Part shown: positions 35,913 through 47,533 of the stretch, in pieces
How positions within the stretch are numbered: the stretch's first letter is position 1
Layout of the letters: the number at the start of each line of letters is the position of its first letter
DNA from: Bifidobacterium hapali
GTDB lineage: Bacteria; Actinomycetota; Actinomycetes; Actinomycetales; Bifidobacteriaceae
DNA: 49,930 bases
Assembly: GCF_002259755.1 (NCBI RefSeq)
Contig: NZ_MWWY01000043.1
Location: 1-49,930 of the forward strand
Reading direction: 5' to 3'
Program-made: the position numbers and the translations under genes
Notes under the pieces: model-generated
The model's database searches: none
Told to the model about the DNA's origin: nothing
The model's input: the letters and a program-made list of their open reading frames with translations, nothing else

Positions 35913-36356
35913 GTGCCTGCAAATTCCGTAAATCTTGTGATGATTGTCTTTCTTGTGTTCATGATCGGCGTCATGTGGTGGCAGTCAAAGAAAGCCAAGC
36001 AACAGCAACGTGAAAAGCAGGATTTCCGTGCTAATTTGCAGCCTGGCACTGAAATCATCACTATTGGTGGCGTGATCGGTAAGGTTGTCTCCGTTGATAC
36101 TCAATATGAAGAGATTGTTATTGATTCTGAGGGTTCTCTTCTGCGTTTTAGTTTTAACGCCATTAGCCGCGAATATGTGCGTCCTGCATATGTGAGCGAT
36201 GATGAAGTAGACGAGAATGGTAACCCGTTGCCGCAAGAGGACGCGACTGCAACGACAGACGATGATCAAGCGCAAGTACCGCTTGAGGAGTCTGTTTCGG
36301 TTACCAGTTCGGATACCAATGATGAGAACGTGAAGGATTCAACCGACAAACAGTGA
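35913..36356 (+). CDS. yajC: YajC, preprotein translocase accessory subunit
   Basis: A 147-residue protein with one N-terminal membrane segment (~7-22), a basic stop-transfer stretch (QSKKAKQQQREKQDF), the conserved LQPGTEIITIGGVIGKVVSVD block and the EIVIDSEGSLLRF strand. YajC joins SecDF in the Sec complex. The C-terminal ~50 residues are acidic and rich in Asp, Glu, Ser and Thr, and are not part of the family core. GTG 35913 follows AGGAG at 35901-35905. Its place between ruvB and apt is common in actinobacteria, usually with secD and secF nearby; those genes are missing here. Confidence 0.95.
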   Translation: MPANSVNLVMIVFLVFMIGVMWWQSKKAKQQQREKQDFRANLQPGTEIITIGGVIGKVVSVDTQYEEIVIDSEGSLLRFSFNAISREYVRPAYVSDDEVDENGNPLPQEDATATTDDDQAQVPLEESVSVTSSDTNDENVKDSTDKQ

Positions 36357-36436
36357 TCCGTAGTAATGTGTGGTCGGCATGATTACAACATCGTGCCGAC
36401 TTCATAGTATGGATGATGAGGAAAGGGCACAGCATC

Positions 36437-37015
36437 ATGGCATCTGACATCACCCTCGCTGGATTAGCGACGCTCGGTGAGAGAGACGCACAATATGTAA
36501 TCTCTCATATTCGTACCATTCCAGGATTCCCCAAAGAAGGTATCCTATTTCGAGATTTCATGCCGGTACTTGCTGACGCTAAGGCGTTGAAGTTGCTGGT
36601 TGACGCGTTGGAACAGACATTGCCAGTGCCGCTGGATTCCTTTGATGCGATCGCTGGTCTTGAAGCGCGTGGTTTTCTATTCGGTCCGATTTTGGCAACA
36701 CGTTTAGGCAAGGGTTTTCTTGCTGTTCGTAAAGCTGGCAAATTACCTCCGGAAACAATCAGCGAATCATATGATTTGGAATATGGTACTGCAGCTGTCG
36801 AAGTTGAAACCGATCTCGTGAAGCCCGGTATGCGTGTGCTGATCGTTGATGATCTGATCGCTACTGGAGGCACCGCTAAGGCTGCTGCTGATCTTATTCG
36901 TCGTGCCGGTGGGTCAGTTGTTGGGTTTAGTTTCATTATGAAACTCGATGGACTAAACGGCTTAGAACAGTTGGGTGACGTTCCTAGCAGCACCTTGGTG
37001 ACTATGCCTGCCTGA
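36437..37015 (+). CDS. apt: Adenine phosphoribosyltransferase
   Basis: Salvages adenine to AMP with PRPP. The PRPP loop is VLIVDDLIATGGTAKAA, and the adenine-binding N-terminal part has IRTIPGFPKEGILFRDFMPVL, typical of the family. The product from ATG 36437 is 192 residues, close to the usual length of about 170-190. ATG 36413 and 36416 are in frame and give a longer protein with no conserved residues. Confidence 0.95.
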   Translation: MASDITLAGLATLGERDAQYVISHIRTIPGFPKEGILFRDFMPVLADAKALKLLVDALEQTLPVPLDSFDAIAGLEARGFLFGPILATRLGKGFLAVRKAGKLPPETISESYDLEYGTAAVEVETDLVKPGMRVLIVDDLIATGGTAKAAADLIRRAGGSVVGFSFIMKLDGLNGLEQLGDVPSSTLVTMPA

Positions 37016-37148
37016 GTCTTTTCATGGGGAGTGAGACATATACTCGCTCCCTTTACCGTACAATCTCAATCTCAATCGGCGACGATTCCTCATATAAAAC
37101 ATATCAGTGATCGTATTGTTGTTCGTCTAATCCGGTAAGTAGGAATTT

Positions 37149-38342
37149 ATGGATTTATATGAATATCAGGCAAGGGAACTATTGGCTGGGCAGTCTATCC
37201 CGCAGCCGAAAGCAGTGTATGCTCAGAATTCTCACGAAGTAGCTGAGGCAGCTGAACAACTTGGCTATCCTTGTGTCATCAAAGCACAAGTGAAGATCGG
37301 TCATCGAGGTCAAGCAGGCGGCGTCAAGATCGCTCATAATCGAGATGAAGCTATCCTGATGGCTGAGAGTATCCTGCCGATGACTATCCACGGGCACAAG
37401 GTCAACGGTGTACTTGTTGCTGAAGCGAAGAATATTCTGCACGAATACTATGTTTCCATTTCCGTTGATCGTTCATCTCGTGACTTTGACGTGTTAGCTA
37501 CAGCCAATGGTGGTACGGAAGTTGAAGAGATCGCGCGAGAGCATCCTGAATCAGTCAAACGGTTACACATTGATGCGCTCGACGATTTTGACCATGATGC
37601 TGCTGTTGAAATGGCTAACAGTATCGGTTTCTATCATGCTGATGTGAATCAGGCAGCTGAGATTCTACTCAAAATGTGGCAATGCTTCAAAGATAACGAT
37701 GCCACACTTGTCGAGATCAATCCCCTTGCCAAAATCGGCGATCCGGATGACGAATCCTCAAAGTCACTGTGTGCACTTGATGCCAAAATCTCTCTTGACG
37801 GCAACGCTGCTTTCCGTCATGACGGATGGAAACGTTTTGCTGACAGTACTGAAGCTGATCCATACGAAACTCGTGCTGCTCAACATGGCTTACATTACGT
37901 GCACCTGCACGGGCAAGTCGGCGTGATCGGCAACGGTGCTGGCTTGGTTATGAGCTCGCTTGACGCTGTATCTGGCGCTGGTGAGGAACAAGGTACCGGT
38001 ATCAAACCGGCGAATTTCCTCGATATTGGCGGTGGAGCATCTGCTGCAATCATGTCTGATAGCCTTGAAATTGTTTTGTCTGATCCGCAAGTTGAATCCG
38101 TTTTTGTGAACGTATACGGCGGTATTACATCATGCGAGCAAGTCGCGGAAGGCATTCTCGAAGCATTAGATAAGCTCAATGCAGCCAAACCAATTGTTGT
38201 ACGGTTTGACGGCAATGCAGCGGCAGAAGGCTTGAGTATTCTTGCACAAGCAGATAACCCCAATCTGCATGTGGCTAATACTATGGAAGAAGCCGCGCAA
38301 CAAGCTGCTCGTCTCGCGTCAATTGCAAAGGAGAATCACTGA
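37149..38342 (+). CDS. sucC: Succinyl-CoA ligase (ADP-forming), beta subunit
   Basis: A 397-residue ATP-grasp protein. It begins [18 protein letters not shown] and has [21 protein letters not shown], the nucleotide loop. Later come [11 protein letters not shown] and the CoA/alpha-contact area [10 protein letters not shown]. It forms the heterotetramer with SucD, whose start codon overlaps its stop. Bifidobacteria lack a complete citric-acid cycle, so the complex may serve succinyl-CoA supply for amino-acid synthesis or overflow to succinate. Confidence 0.97.
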   Translation: MDLYEYQARELLAGQSIPQPKAVYAQNSHEVAEAAEQLGYPCVIKAQVKIGHRGQAGGVKIAHNRDEAILMAESILPMTIHGHKVNGVLVAEAKNILHEYYVSISVDRSSRDFDVLATANGGTEVEEIAREHPESVKRLHIDALDDFDHDAAVEMANSIGFYHADVNQAAEILLKMWQCFKDNDATLVEINPLAKIGDPDDESSKSLCALDAKISLDGNAAFRHDGWKRFADSTEADPYETRAAQHGLHYVHLHGQVGVIGNGAGLVMSSLDAVSGAGEEQGTGIKPANFLDIGGGASAAIMSDSLEIVLSDPQVESVFVNVYGGITSCEQVAEGILEALDKLNAAKPIVVRFDGNAAAEGLSILAQADNPNLHVANTMEEAAQQAARLASIAKENH

Positions 38343-39271
38343 TGGCACTGTTCATTGAAGACGGCGCACCAGTCATCGTTCAAGGTATGACTGGACATCA
38401 GGGCATGACCCATACGGCGCGCATGCTCAAAGCCGGGACCAATATTGTAGGCGGCACTAATCCGCGTAAAGCCGGTACGGTGATTGATTTTCCCGGTGCA
38501 CATGCTGATGGCTCAGACGCTCATATACCGGTGTTTGCTACGTGTGCCGAAGCTCGTGAGCAGACGGGAGCTAAAGCCAGCGTAGTATTCGTGCCACCGA
38601 AATTTGCTAAAGATGCTGTTGTTGAAGCGGTGGAAGCCGGTATCGAACTCATTGTAGTTATTACCGAAGGTATTCCGGTTGCCGACAGTGCTTATTTTGT
38701 GGAACTCGCTTTGCGACGTGGTGTGCGTATTGTCGGCCCTAATTGCCCGGGATTGATGACGCTACCTTCCACGCCGCAGTCACATGGTGTAAATCTTGGC
38801 ATTATTCCTGATGGAATTGTTGGTCGCGGTCCTCTCGGACTTGTTTCTAAATCCGGTACGTTGACTTATCAGCTTATGGGCGAGCTACACGACATAGGGT
38901 TCACCGCATGTCTTGGCGCTGGTGGCGATCCTATTGTTGGCACCACATTGCAAGAAGCGTTGGAAGCGTTTGAAGCCGACGACAACACTAAAGCTGTTAT
39001 GATGATCGGCGAAATTGGTGGCACTGCAGAGCAGGATGCCGCGCAATGGGCTCATGAGCATATGACGAAGCCGGTTGTTGCCTATATCGCTGGTTTCACT
39101 GCGCCGGAAGGCAAACAAATGGGTCACGCGGGCGCTATCGTCTCCGGTGGTAAGGGCACGGCTCAAGATAAGAAGATCGCCCTCGAATCTGTCGGTATTC
39201 GCGTAGGTCGGACTCCGGGACAGGCAGCCGATATTATGCGTGACGTATTGGCTGAGCATTCGATCGCATGA
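38342..39271 (+). CDS. sucD: Succinyl-CoA ligase (ADP-forming), alpha subunit
   Basis: The 309-residue subunit carries the CoA-binding fold and the phosphohistidine. The N-terminal stretch has [16 protein letters not shown] and [16 protein letters not shown] marks the CoA pocket and [14 protein letters not shown] includes the active-site histidine (~H262). It overlaps sucC by one base, and its stop overlaps the DUF6350 gene start by four bases. Confidence 0.97.
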   Translation: MALFIEDGAPVIVQGMTGHQGMTHTARMLKAGTNIVGGTNPRKAGTVIDFPGAHADGSDAHIPVFATCAEAREQTGAKASVVFVPPKFAKDAVVEAVEAGIELIVVITEGIPVADSAYFVELALRRGVRIVGPNCPGLMTLPSTPQSHGVNLGIIPDGIVGRGPLGLVSKSGTLTYQLMGELHDIGFTACLGAGGDPIVGTTLQEALEAFEADDNTKAVMMIGEIGGTAEQDAAQWAHEHMTKPVVAYIAGFTAPEGKQMGHAGAIVSGGKGTAQDKKIALESVGIRVGRTPGQAADIMRDVLAEHSIA

Positions 39272-40629
39272 TCGATCGTCTCAAATTATGGTGCAAAGGC
39301 GTCGCCATCGCGGCGGCGTCAATGGCCGTATTTGCTATTGCGCTGGGATGTTTCATTGCATTAATGCTGTTGGTCATCTCGATGGAAGAAGGCGGAGATA
39401 ATCTTTCTGCCTATTCGCTATCGTTGACGGCAGCCATGATATTGCTTGCGCAAGGTAGTGGCTTTTCTGTAGCACCTGTAAGCCTTACCCTTACGCCATT
39501 ATTGCTGACATTACTGCTGATTGCGCTTATCCGAGCGTTTGCGCAGCGACTCACTTGTAGCATATCCGGCTATATCGGTGGTCTTATGGCGTGGCTGACA
39601 TTAGACATGCTGTTCAGCCGAGGCACGAACGTCGCTTTACATGACGCGATATGGCAGCTAATGGCTAAGGGAGCTGGTGTCTTCACACTCGGCTATCTGC
39701 TTGCGGCTATTCCCGTGTCGTTGACTGTTGTACGTGCGCTTGAACGTATACGACAATCGGTAAGCGAACCGTTGCGTAGAACGATACGTATTGGCGTAAT
39801 GACGAGCATCACGCTTATTTCACTCTATATAGTGTGCGGTTTCGTTACCGTTATTGTGTGGTCGGTGCGTAATCGCATGGCTGTCGTAGCGCTTTACGAA
39901 TTGCTGGGAATGAGTACAGGGTCGCGTATTGTCACTACGATCGCATGTTTGGCTTGGCTACCTAACGTGTGTATTTGGGCGGTTTCATGGCTATTCGGTG
40001 GCGGTTTTGCTATTGGAGATCTTGGCTTGTTTACACTATGGGTTGGCCAATCGTCGCAACTTCCAACCATCCCAGTGTTTGGCATACTACCCGAACCGAT
40101 ATCTGATCAGCGTTTGCGCATCGCGCTAGTATCGATTCCACTGGCGTGTGGTCTGTTATGTGGCATGATCTCGATGATCGCGAACCGCGGGTTTAGCGTT
40201 CGAGCTGCGGCACCGGACGACACGCCCGGCATGAAGCGTATGATTGTTGCGTTCGCATATCCGGCTGGATCTTTTTGTATATCGAGTGCATTGATGTCGG
40301 TACTCTGTTCGCTGATATTCCTTATTGCCAATGGGGGATTAGGTAATCAGCGGCTTGCTCATCTTGGTGTCGATGTCATGCAGTCGACGCAAGCGCTCGC
40401 TCGACCTACAGCATTTGGCCTTATGTCGGCATGGATAATCGCGCTGATTGGCGTGGCGTTAGTTTTCGGGATACGCTGGGCTGCACGACGTATTCGTATG
40501 CGTCACGAATCGCATGATACTGATGTGTCCAATTCCGGGCAAACACTTCAGACAGTAACTACTAAGGAGGAACAGGATGACAAACACGAATCGACCGATA
40601 CGACGGGCGTTGGTGTCCGTATTCCATAA
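39268..40629 (+). CDS. DUF6350 family multi-pass membrane protein
   Basis: A 453-residue hydrophobic protein with about ten predicted membrane segments, from ~12 ([20 protein letters not shown]) to ~405, and a hydrophilic C-terminal tail of about 45 residues. The gene order sucC-sucD-this-purH is the actinobacterial context of DUF6350 proteins, whose function has not, to my knowledge, been shown. The start overlaps the sucD stop, and the last 53 bases overlap the start of purH, so all are one transcription unit. purN, often found here, is absent. Confidence 0.85.
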   Translation: MIDRLKLWCKGVAIAAASMAVFAIALGCFIALMLLVISMEEGGDNLSAYSLSLTAAMILLAQGSGFSVAPVSLTLTPLLLTLLLIALIRAFAQRLTCSISGYIGGLMAWLTLDMLFSRGTNVALHDAIWQLMAKGAGVFTLGYLLAAIPVSLTVVRALERIRQSVSEPLRRTIRIGVMTSITLISLYIVCGFVTVIVWSVRNRMAVVALYELLGMSTGSRIVTTIACLAWLPNVCIWAVSWLFGGGFAIGDLGLFTLWVGQSSQLPTIPVFGILPEPISDQRLRIALVSIPLACGLLCGMISMIANRGFSVRAAAPDDTPGMKRMIVAFAYPAGSFCISSALMSVLCSLIFLIANGGLGNQRLAHLGVDVMQSTQALARPTAFGLMSAWIIALIGVALVFGIRWAARRIRMRHESHDTDVSNSGQTLQTVTTKEEQDDKHESTDTTGVGVRIP

Positions 40630-42208
40630 GGAAGGCATCGAAGTCCTCGCTGATGCATTCGTCAAAGCTGGCGTCGAAGTCGTTTCTACTGGCTCGACTG
40701 CTAAGCGACTTGCACAACTCGGTGTCAACGTCACCGAAGTATCGCAAGTAACTGGTTTTCCAGAAAGTCTTGACGGACGAGTCAAGACGCTCGATCCTCA
40801 CATTCATGCCGGTATTCTCGCTGACATGACGAATCCGGATCATGTTGCTCAACTTGAGCAGCTTGGTATTAAGCCGTTTGATCTCGTTGTTGTGAACCTG
40901 TATCCGTTCGCTGATACTGTGCGTTCGGGTGCGGATGAAGCTGCAACGATTGAGAAGATTGATATCGGTGGTCCTTCAATGGTGCGTGGCGCTGCGAAGA
41001 ACAGTGCAACTGTTGCGATTGTGACTGATCCAGCGGATTATCGTCTTGTCGCTGAGCGTATTCTTGACGGTCGCGGATTTGATCTCGCTGAACGTCGTTG
41101 GCTGGCGGGTAAGGCGTTTGCTCATACCGCTGCATATGATGCGACGATTAACGAATGGACTGCTAAGCACTGGCCGAAGCCAGCAACCATCGAAACTCCT
41201 GATGAGGATGAGAATGGCGCTGCTGTCAATAGTGCTAAGTTCCCAGCGGCGTTTACACGCACATGGGATCGTGCCCACGTGTTGCGTTACGGTGAGAACC
41301 CGCATCAGCAGGCTGCACTGTACATTGATCCGCTGCATCGTGATGGTTTCGCACATGCCGAGCAGCTCGGCGGCAAGCCGATGAGCTACAACAATTATGT
41401 GGATGCTGATGCCGCGTGGCGTGCTGTGTGGGATTTTGCTCCGCGTATTGCTGTCGCTGTGGTGAAGCACAACAATCCATGTGGTCTTGCTATTGGTGAG
41501 ACTGCAGCCGAAGCACATAAGAAAGCTCATGCTTGCGATCCGATGAGCGCATACGGTGGTGTAATCGCATGCAATAGCACTGTCACCCTTGAGATGGCTG
41601 AGAGCGTGCGCCCGATCTTCACTGAGGTTATCGTCGCGCCGGCTTACGAGCCAGAGGCTCTTGAACTGCTTCAAACTAAGAAGAAGAATCTGCGCATTTT
41701 GAAGGTGGCTGAGCCACCGAAGAGTCATACGCAGTTCCGTCAGATTGATGGTGGCTTGCTGGTACAGGACACGGATCTCATTGATGCGCCGGGTGACGAT
41801 CCGAACGCATGGAAGCTCGTATCTGGTGAACCAGCTGATGCTTCGACGCTCAATGATCTGCTGTTTGCATGGCGCGCGATTCGTTGCGTGAAGTCGAATG
41901 CGATTCTACTCGCTCATGATGAGGCAACTGTTGGCATTGGCATGGGACAGGTCAACCGCGTGGACTCCTGCCATCTAGCAGTGGAACGTGCGAACACGCT
42001 GGCGGATGGTGCTGATCGTGCGACTGGTTCTGTGGCTGCGTCGGACGCGTTCTTCCCATTTGCTGATGGTGCGCAGATTCTCATCAACGCTGGTGTCAAG
42101 GCTATTGTTCAGCCGGGTGGTTCCATCCGTGATGAAGAAGTAATCGATGCAGCGAAGCAGGCCGGTGTGACCATGTACCTGACTGGTACTCGTCACTTCT
42201 TCCACTGA
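40577..42208 (+). CDS. purH: Bifunctional AICAR transformylase / IMP cyclohydrolase
   Basis: Catalyses the last two steps of IMP synthesis. The 543-residue protein has the N-terminal cyclohydrolase domain ([50 protein letters not shown]) and the transformylase domain with [20 protein letters not shown] and the final [22 protein letters not shown] at 40563-40569 defines ATG 40577, which lies inside the end of the DUF6350 gene. A strong hairpin follows. Confidence 0.98.
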   Translation: MTNTNRPIRRALVSVFHKEGIEVLADAFVKAGVEVVSTGSTAKRLAQLGVNVTEVSQVTGFPESLDGRVKTLDPHIHAGILADMTNPDHVAQLEQLGIKPFDLVVVNLYPFADTVRSGADEAATIEKIDIGGPSMVRGAAKNSATVAIVTDPADYRLVAERILDGRGFDLAERRWLAGKAFAHTAAYDATINEWTAKHWPKPATIETPDEDENGAAVNSAKFPAAFTRTWDRAHVLRYGENPHQQAALYIDPLHRDGFAHAEQLGGKPMSYNNYVDADAAWRAVWDFAPRIAVAVVKHNNPCGLAIGETAAEAHKKAHACDPMSAYGGVIACNSTVTLEMAESVRPIFTEVIVAPAYEPEALELLQTKKKNLRILKVAEPPKSHTQFRQIDGGLLVQDTDLIDAPGDDPNAWKLVSGEPADASTLNDLLFAWRAIRCVKSNAILLAHDEATVGIGMGQVNRVDSCHLAVERANTLADGADRATGSVAASDAFFPFADGAQILINAGVKAIVQPGGSIRDEEVIDAAKQAGVTMYLTGTRHFFH

Positions 42209-42214
42209 TCCCGC

Positions 42215-42247
42215 ACTTGGCTTCCCCGTGAAGAGGGGAAGCCAAGT
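42215..42247 (+). terminator. Hairpin after purH
   Basis: A 13-bp perfect stem (42215-42227 with 42235-42247) has a 7-base loop and sits six bases after the purH stop codon. There is no T run. The DUF3017 gene starts 36 bases later, so read-through may be partial. Confidence 0.75.
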
Positions 42248-42282
42248 CAGCTCAATGTAACCGTTGCGGAAAGGCACATACC

Positions 42283-42567
42283 ATGCACGATCATCCGTTC
42301 GTCTCTGAAGCTCACGAAGGCAAGCCGTGGTTTGAATGGCTCGTGGCTGTTATCGTGGCGTGTGCGGTGATCGTTGCGGCTCTTGGATATGAGATGGCCG
42401 CAACCGTGATCATATCGGTTGCGGCCATTATTACCGGCGTATTGCGTCTCGTGCTTCGAGAACGCAGTCCGTGGAAGGTTCGCTCAGTGGCGTTCGACTC
42501 CTTCATCGGTATTGCTCTGGGTATTGGCTTGCTCGTCACGTTCTTCGTCATCCCGTTGATGCGCTGA
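42283..42567 (+). CDS. DUF3017 family small membrane protein
   Basis: A 94-residue protein with three hydrophobic segments at ~17-35, ~38-56 and ~72-91 and short polar ends. The size, topology and position after purH match DUF3017, a family found in actinobacteria with no known function. GGAAAGG lies before ATG 42283. Its last 84 bases overlap the end of the converging aquaporin gene. Confidence 0.85.
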   Translation: MHDHPFVSEAHEGKPWFEWLVAVIVACAVIVAALGYEMAATVIISVAAIITGVLRLVLRERSPWKVRSVAFDSFIGIALGIGLLVTFFVIPLMR

Positions 42568-43545
42568 GTTATCAAACGGGATTTGCTCGCTGCCATCGTT
42601 ATTTGCAGCCTCATGAACGTCAGCCGATGCAATAGGTGCAGCAGATACATTATCGCCGTCCGCCGTAGTAACATCGCCTAGCGCTGCTACCGCTACTTGA
42701 GCTGGCTTACGAACATGCGTATCCTGAGCCATCTGTGCGATAATCATCACCAGAGATACCACAGCAGCGCCAAGAATCGGGCACACCCAGAACACCCACA
42801 GCTGTCCTAGCGGTTCAACATTAAGTCCCTGCCCTTGTGCGAACACTGCAATACCAGTAGCACGAGCAGGATTAAGCGCAGCTCCGGTCACCGGATACGT
42901 GATTGCGGCGCCAATACCATATGCGGCACCCATCGCCAGTGCGTAATCGTGCGAAGCCTGACCATCATCATCCATAGAGCGCATCGCCATACCAACGATC
43001 AACACGGCCGCAATTACTTCGACCACAATCGCCAGCACAATACCAAAGCTGATACCAACTTGATTCACTGTCTGATAGGCAACAGAACCATTCTCGAAAC
43101 CATTAATCGCAGGTGTCAACCAAACTTTGCGAGTAATCTGCTCGGATGTCGGCATCAGAAAACGTACTACTGCACCAGCGCCAATCGCACCAATCAGCTG
43201 CGCGACAATATACAACACACCGTCAAGCAGACGAGTTTTCGATGTCAACATGGCAGCAATAGTCACCGCTGGGTTGAACTGTCCAGCTGTAATATTCGAC
43301 AGCAACATTGTCACCGCAGCGTACGTCACGCCGATACCCAACGCAATAAACGCCATATTCACGTTATAAATTGACGTGCCAAACGAACAAATCAAATAAA
43401 TAGACAAACAAATCAGAAAGCTACCAGCAAACTCAGCAAGCGTATGAGACATAAGCGATCGGTTCGCGTGACGTGCGCCACTGATACCCGTCTCACTCGC
43501 CGTGTCAACGGTGTGGTTCATGTCTGGTGACTCGAAAGTAGTCAT
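42484..43545 (-). CDS. MIP family channel (aquaporin/glycerol facilitator)
   Basis: A 353-residue channel protein. The two hallmark half-helices are GQFNPAVT (N91) and GAALNPARATG. Six membrane segments are evident between ~33 and ~270. The C-terminal ~65 residues are hydrophilic and acidic, making the protein longer than the usual ~250-280. Whether water or glycerol is passed cannot be read safely. AGAGGAA precedes the ATG at 43545 on the minus strand. The 3' end overlaps the DUF3017 gene by 84 bases in a tail-to-tail arrangement. Confidence 0.93.
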   Translation of the reverse strand: MTTFESPDMNHTVDTASETGISGARHANRSLMSHTLAEFAGSFLICLSIYLICSFGTSIYNVNMAFIALGIGVTYAAVTMLLSNITAGQFNPAVTIAAMLTSKTRLLDGVLYIVAQLIGAIGAGAVVRFLMPTSEQITRKVWLTPAINGFENGSVAYQTVNQVGISFGIVLAIVVEVIAAVLIVGMAMRSMDDDGQASHDYALAMGAAYGIGAAITYPVTGAALNPARATGIAVFAQGQGLNVEPLGQLWVFWVCPILGAAVVSLVMIIAQMAQDTHVRKPAQVAVAALGDVTTADGDNVSAAPIASADVHEAANNDGSEQIPFDNSAHQRDDEERDEQANTQSNTDEGVERH

Positions 43546-43731
43546 TATTATTCCTCTTTACATAGCCGTCGCGGGACTGACCCGCCGAACGACTGCCATA
43601 GTACCAGCAGACATGGGGTACCGGTATACTAATTCCGTCTGCGGTTGATGAACATACTGTTACAACCGCATGCACATAGATTGCACGATTCGCGTATGGA
43701 TTGAAGTACGCAAGGCCACGTTGGGAGAACG

Positions 43732-44508
43732 ATGCCACACGCATATTCTCGCGCCGAGAAGGCGCATATTAATGATGATGATAATGCTATCCGCCTGCAG
43801 AAAGTTCTTGCACAGGCTGGATTCGGTTCTCGCCGCAAGTGCGAGGAAATGATTACTGACGGCCGTGTTGAGGTCGATGGTGAACTGGTTACTGAACTTG
43901 GTACGCGTGTTGATCCTGAACGTCAGCAGGTACGTGTCGACGGATCACGAGTTCGTATTAACCCCAATCACGTCACGTTAGCGCTCAACAAGCCTAAGCG
44001 TGTGCTCAGCGCTATGGAAGATCCTAAGGGCCGCTATACATTGCGCGACATTGTTGGCGACAAGTATGATCGCATCTTCCACATGGGTCGTCTGGACTAC
44101 GATTCTGAAGGTCTTATCCTCATGACGAACGATGGCGAGCTGAGCCAACACGTCATGCATCCTAAGTATGAGGTCGAGAAGACGTACATTGCTACGATCG
44201 AAGGCAAGATCAGTGGTACAGTGTGCCGCCGACTCGTCACCACCGGTGTACAGCTTGACGACGGTTGGATTAAACTCGACAGATGTGCGATTATCGATGC
44301 GAACCGAGATACCACAATCGTCAAAGTCGTACTGCATTCAGGCAAAAACCGTATCGTACGTCGTATTTTCGGCTCGATCGGATTCCCTGTGAAGCGACTA
44401 GTTCGTACACAAATCGGTCCGATTAAACTCGGTGAAATTAAACCTGGCTCGTATCGCGTACTGTCGCAGACAGAAGTGCGCTCATTGTCGAAGGCGGTGG
44501 GTTTGTGA
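43732..44508 (+). CDS. Pseudouridine synthase of the RsuA/RluB/RluE/RluF type
   Basis: A 258-residue enzyme that makes pseudouridine in ribosomal RNA. The N-terminal S4 domain (~19-80) has [22 protein letters not shown], and the catalytic aspartate is in [33 protein letters not shown] is the family's C-terminal signature. A role like that of RluB in 23S rRNA fits the context, because this gene directly precedes cmk-der in most actinobacteria. GGGAG lies just before ATG 43732. Confidence 0.94.
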   Translation: MPHAYSRAEKAHINDDDNAIRLQKVLAQAGFGSRRKCEEMITDGRVEVDGELVTELGTRVDPERQQVRVDGSRVRINPNHVTLALNKPKRVLSAMEDPKGRYTLRDIVGDKYDRIFHMGRLDYDSEGLILMTNDGELSQHVMHPKYEVEKTYIATIEGKISGTVCRRLVTTGVQLDDGWIKLDRCAIIDANRDTTIVKVVLHSGKNRIVRRIFGSIGFPVKRLVRTQIGPIKLGEIKPGSYRVLSQTEVRSLSKAVGL

Positions 44509-46652
44509 TTCGCGTTGCTATTGACGGTCCCGCTGGCGTGGGTAAGTCATCCACGTCGAAGGCGCTAGCCAAGTATTACGGTTTCGCGTACCTTGATACG
44601 GGTGCAATGTACCGCGCATGTGCATGGTGGTGCATGAAGCAAGGCATTGATTTGGATGCTGAAACTGTAGATGAGCGTCTAATCACTGAGACTGTTGGTG
44701 AGTTCTTTACTGGTGGGCATTTTGATATTACGGTTGACCCCGATGATTCGCGTGTGACATGCGATGGAGAGGATATTAGCGAGGCGATTCGCTCGTCTGA
44801 AGTCTCTTCGCATGTCTCGAAGGTATCGAATGTGATTCCAGTACGTCGTGTGCTCATTGCGGCACAACGTGCAACAATCGCGCGCGAGGCTGCTGTTGAT
44901 TCGTTCTCAGATGGTCGCGGCATTGTTGCTGAAGGACGTGACATTACTACTGTTGTCGCTCCTGATGCTGAGGTCCGTGTGCTGCTCACGGCTCGAGAAG
45001 AAGTGCGTCAGGCTCGTCGTACTGGTCAGGCTGTTACGGCGGTTGGTGCTGATGCTGCTGTTGGGGCGGAGGATGTTGCTGCTCGTGACAAGGCAGACGC
45101 TAAGGTGACGAGTTTTATGACGGCTGCCGAAGGCGTGACGACGATTGATAATTCCGATATGACGTTCGAACAGACGTTGGATGCGTTGATCGAACTCGTA
45201 GATGCTGCTATCGAGGAGCAGGAATATCAGCAGTACGTTGCCAATCTTGAGGGCTACGATCTCGATGAGGCTGATGAGGCACTTGTTGCAAACCGTGGCG
45301 GTGTTACGGTTACCGGTGAATCTGGTCCTAAACAAGTAGGCGTACTCGCGGTGATTGGTCGTCCGAATGTTGGCAAGTCTACGCTAGTGAATCGTATTCT
45401 TGGCCGTCGTGCCGCTGTTGTGGAAGACACGCCCGGTGTGACCCGCGATCGTGTCAGTTACGATGCGGAATGGACTGGTACGGACTTTAAACTTGTTGAT
45501 ACTGGTGGCTGGGAGGCTGACGTCGAAGGCATTGACTCGGCTATCGCGTCACAGGCGCAGATTGCAATGCAATTGTCTGACGCAATCATATTCGTAGTGG
45601 ATGCGCAAGTTGGCCTAACGGATACAGATGAGCGCATTGTCAAATTGTTACGTGCCTCTGGTAAGCCAGTAACGCTCGCCGTCAATAAGATTGATGACTC
45701 GTCAAACGAGTATTTGTCGGCTGAATTCTGGAAGCTTGGACTTGGCGAACCGTATGCGATTTCTGCCATGCACGGTAGGGGAGTGGGCGATCTGCTTGAC
45801 GCAGCGCTTGACTCGCTCAAGAAAGCGAAGAAGACTTCCGGATTTTTGACACCGACTAACTTACGTCGTGTTGCACTGGTTGGTCGGCCGAATGTTGGCA
45901 AGTCGTCGCTGCTCAATCAGCTTGCGGGTGAAGAACGTGCGGTGGTTAACGATTTAGCTGGTACCACGAGAGACCCGGTGGACGAAGTCGTACGCATGGA
46001 TGGTGAAGATTGGCTGTTTATCGATACTGCTGGTATTAAGCGACGGCTGCACAAGCTATCTGGTGCAGAATACTATTCGTCACTGCGCACGCAGGCTGCG
46101 ATCGAGCGTTCTGAGCTGGCGTTGGTATTGTTTGACGCATCACAGCCGGTTTCTGATCAGGATCTTAAAGTGATGAGTTCTGCTGTTGACGCGGGCCGTG
46201 CGATTGTGCTGGTGTTCAACAAGTGGGATTTGATGGACGAGTTTGATCGTCAACGCATGGAGCGTTTGTGGAAGACTGAGTTTGAACGTGTGACGTGGGC
46301 TGCGCGCGTGAACTTGTCTGCTAAAACTGGTTGGCATACGAATCGTTTGACGCGTGCGATGCGAGAAGCGCTTGAATCATGGGATAAGCGTATTCCGACT
46401 GGTAAGCTCAACGCGTTTCTCGGTCAGATTCAGTCCGCGCATCCTCACCCGTTGCGCGGTGGCAAGCAGCCTCGTATCCTGTTCGCAACACAAGCCTCAA
46501 CGCGCCCGCCTCGGTTTGTGATCTTTGCAACCGGGTTCCTTGAGCACGGGTATCGACGCTTCATTGAACGTTCGTTGCGTGAAGAGTTCGGTTTTGAGGG
46601 CTCTCCGATTCAGATTTCAGTGAATATCCGCGAAAAGAAGAAGCGCAAGTAA
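44505..46652 (+). CDS. cmk-der: Fusion of cytidylate kinase and ribosome GTPase Der
   Basis: The first ~240 residues are cytidylate kinase (P-loop [15 protein letters not shown] at ~8-22; then [12 protein letters not shown]), which phosphorylates CMP and dCMP. The rest is Der (EngA), a ribosome-assembly GTPase with two G domains (GRPNVGKS at ~285 and again at ~461) and a C-terminal KH-like domain ending in a Lys/Arg-rich tail. The 715-residue fusion is known from bifidobacteria and supports the taxonomic placement. The GTG start at 44505 overlaps the stop of the synthase gene. A strong terminator follows. Confidence 0.97.
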   Translation: MIRVAIDGPAGVGKSSTSKALAKYYGFAYLDTGAMYRACAWWCMKQGIDLDAETVDERLITETVGEFFTGGHFDITVDPDDSRVTCDGEDISEAIRSSEVSSHVSKVSNVIPVRRVLIAAQRATIAREAAVDSFSDGRGIVAEGRDITTVVAPDAEVRVLLTAREEVRQARRTGQAVTAVGADAAVGAEDVAARDKADAKVTSFMTAAEGVTTIDNSDMTFEQTLDALIELVDAAIEEQEYQQYVANLEGYDLDEADEALVANRGGVTVTGESGPKQVGVLAVIGRPNVGKSTLVNRILGRRAAVVEDTPGVTRDRVSYDAEWTGTDFKLVDTGGWEADVEGIDSAIASQAQIAMQLSDAIIFVVDAQVGLTDTDERIVKLLRASGKPVTLAVNKIDDSSNEYLSAEFWKLGLGEPYAISAMHGRGVGDLLDAALDSLKKAKKTSGFLTPTNLRRVALVGRPNVGKSSLLNQLAGEERAVVNDLAGTTRDPVDEVVRMDGEDWLFIDTAGIKRRLHKLSGAEYYSSLRTQAAIERSELALVLFDASQPVSDQDLKVMSSAVDAGRAIVLVFNKWDLMDEFDRQRMERLWKTEFERVTWAARVNLSAKTGWHTNRLTRAMREALESWDKRIPTGKLNAFLGQIQSAHPHPLRGGKQPRILFATQASTRPPRFVIFATGFLEHGYRRFIERSLREEFGFEGSPIQISVNIREKKKRK

Positions 46653-46689
46653 GTTTTCTTTGTAACAACTCGCACTATACGCACTAAAT

Positions 46690-46736
46690 AAGGGCATCTG
46701 TGACTGATTTGTTGTCAGTTGCAGATGCCCTTTTGC
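46690..46736 (+). terminator. Terminator after cmk-der
   Basis: AAGGGCATCTG at 46690-46700 pairs with CAGATGCCCTT at 46722-46732, with a further inner pairing ACTGA/TCAGT. TTTT follows. This is the clearest factor-independent terminator in the window. Confidence 0.92.
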
Positions 46737-46819
46737 ATGTGTTCAGCATTGTTGTATGCGTTTATGTACGGGCAGCTTTTTGAGTAAACCAGCTGAGTAG
46801 CTGGTACTGGCGGCATGGA

Positions 46820-47533
46820 TTAGCGGCTGAGAAAATCATGAATATCATTAATCTCTTGATCGCAGATTACATGAGCCATGCCGCGATATTCATGGTATTC
46901 GAGATGACCGGCTGCATTGAGTACGCGGCGAGCAGTGAGTTGATCGTCATGTGGAATCGTACGATCGTTTGCGCCGTACGCGAGGAAGATACGAGTCGGT
47001 GACGTAAGAGAAGTGGTATGGTTCTCACCCTTAAACGATGGGCTAAGCAAAATCGCAGCATCGAACATAGTTGGATGATCGACAATCATGCGGTATGCAA
47101 GATAACCGCCTTGCGAGAACCCAACAAGGATCTTGCGACGATGAGTGAACATCGTTGAATCTAACAGTGAAACAACCGCGTTACTGACCTGCTCACAGGC
47201 ACGACGACGTTTCTCAACCGTGCAACCATCCGGATACCAATACGCGCCGCCCATGTATGGGCGGTCATACGTTCCGTGGAACGATAGATAACTCGGTTGT
47301 GGTGCCAGTAGCGGGGAAGTTACTGGGCATGATACTTGTTGTTCAGCCTTGTACACGGCGTCAATGATACGAATCATCTCATGCTCGTCATTGCCATAAC
47401 CGTGGAACATGATAAACAAGCGATCATCAAGTACATCGGCTGTTGCGTTTGCGTTTGTGTTCGCAGCGTTGCTGGTGACCTGATTATTGGTGATTTCATT
47501 GTTATTAATCTGACTAATGTATCGCAATTGCAT
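46820..47533 (-). CDS. Alpha/beta hydrolase (serine esterase, phospholipase/carboxylesterase-like)
   Basis: A 237-residue hydrolase. The oxyanion region is MFHGYGND, the nucleophile serine sits in VGFSQGGYLAY, the acid in AYGANDRTIPHDD, and the histidine in GMAHVI. This matches the small carboxylesterase group that includes YtpP/YpfH-like esterases. The N-terminal ~35 residues contain an unusual Asn/Thr/Ala-rich run (NNNEITNNQVTSNAANTNAN) that is not part of the fold and probably loops out. The substrate is unknown. Confidence 0.88.
   Translation of the reverse strand: MQLRYISQINNNEITNNQVTSNAANTNANATADVLDDRLFIMFHGYGNDEHEMIRIIDAVYKAEQQVSCPVTSPLLAPQPSYLSFHGTYDRPYMGGAYWYPDGCTVEKRRRACEQVSNAVVSLLDSTMFTHRRKILVGFSQGGYLAYRMIVDHPTMFDAAILLSPSFKGENHTTSLTSPTRIFLAYGANDRTIPHDDQLTARRVLNAAGHLEYHEYRGMAHVICDQEINDIHDFLSR

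Noticed and set aside
44505..46652. The cmk-der fusion as a new gene fusion
   Set aside because: The fusion is already known from bifidobacteria, so it supports classification rather than being new.
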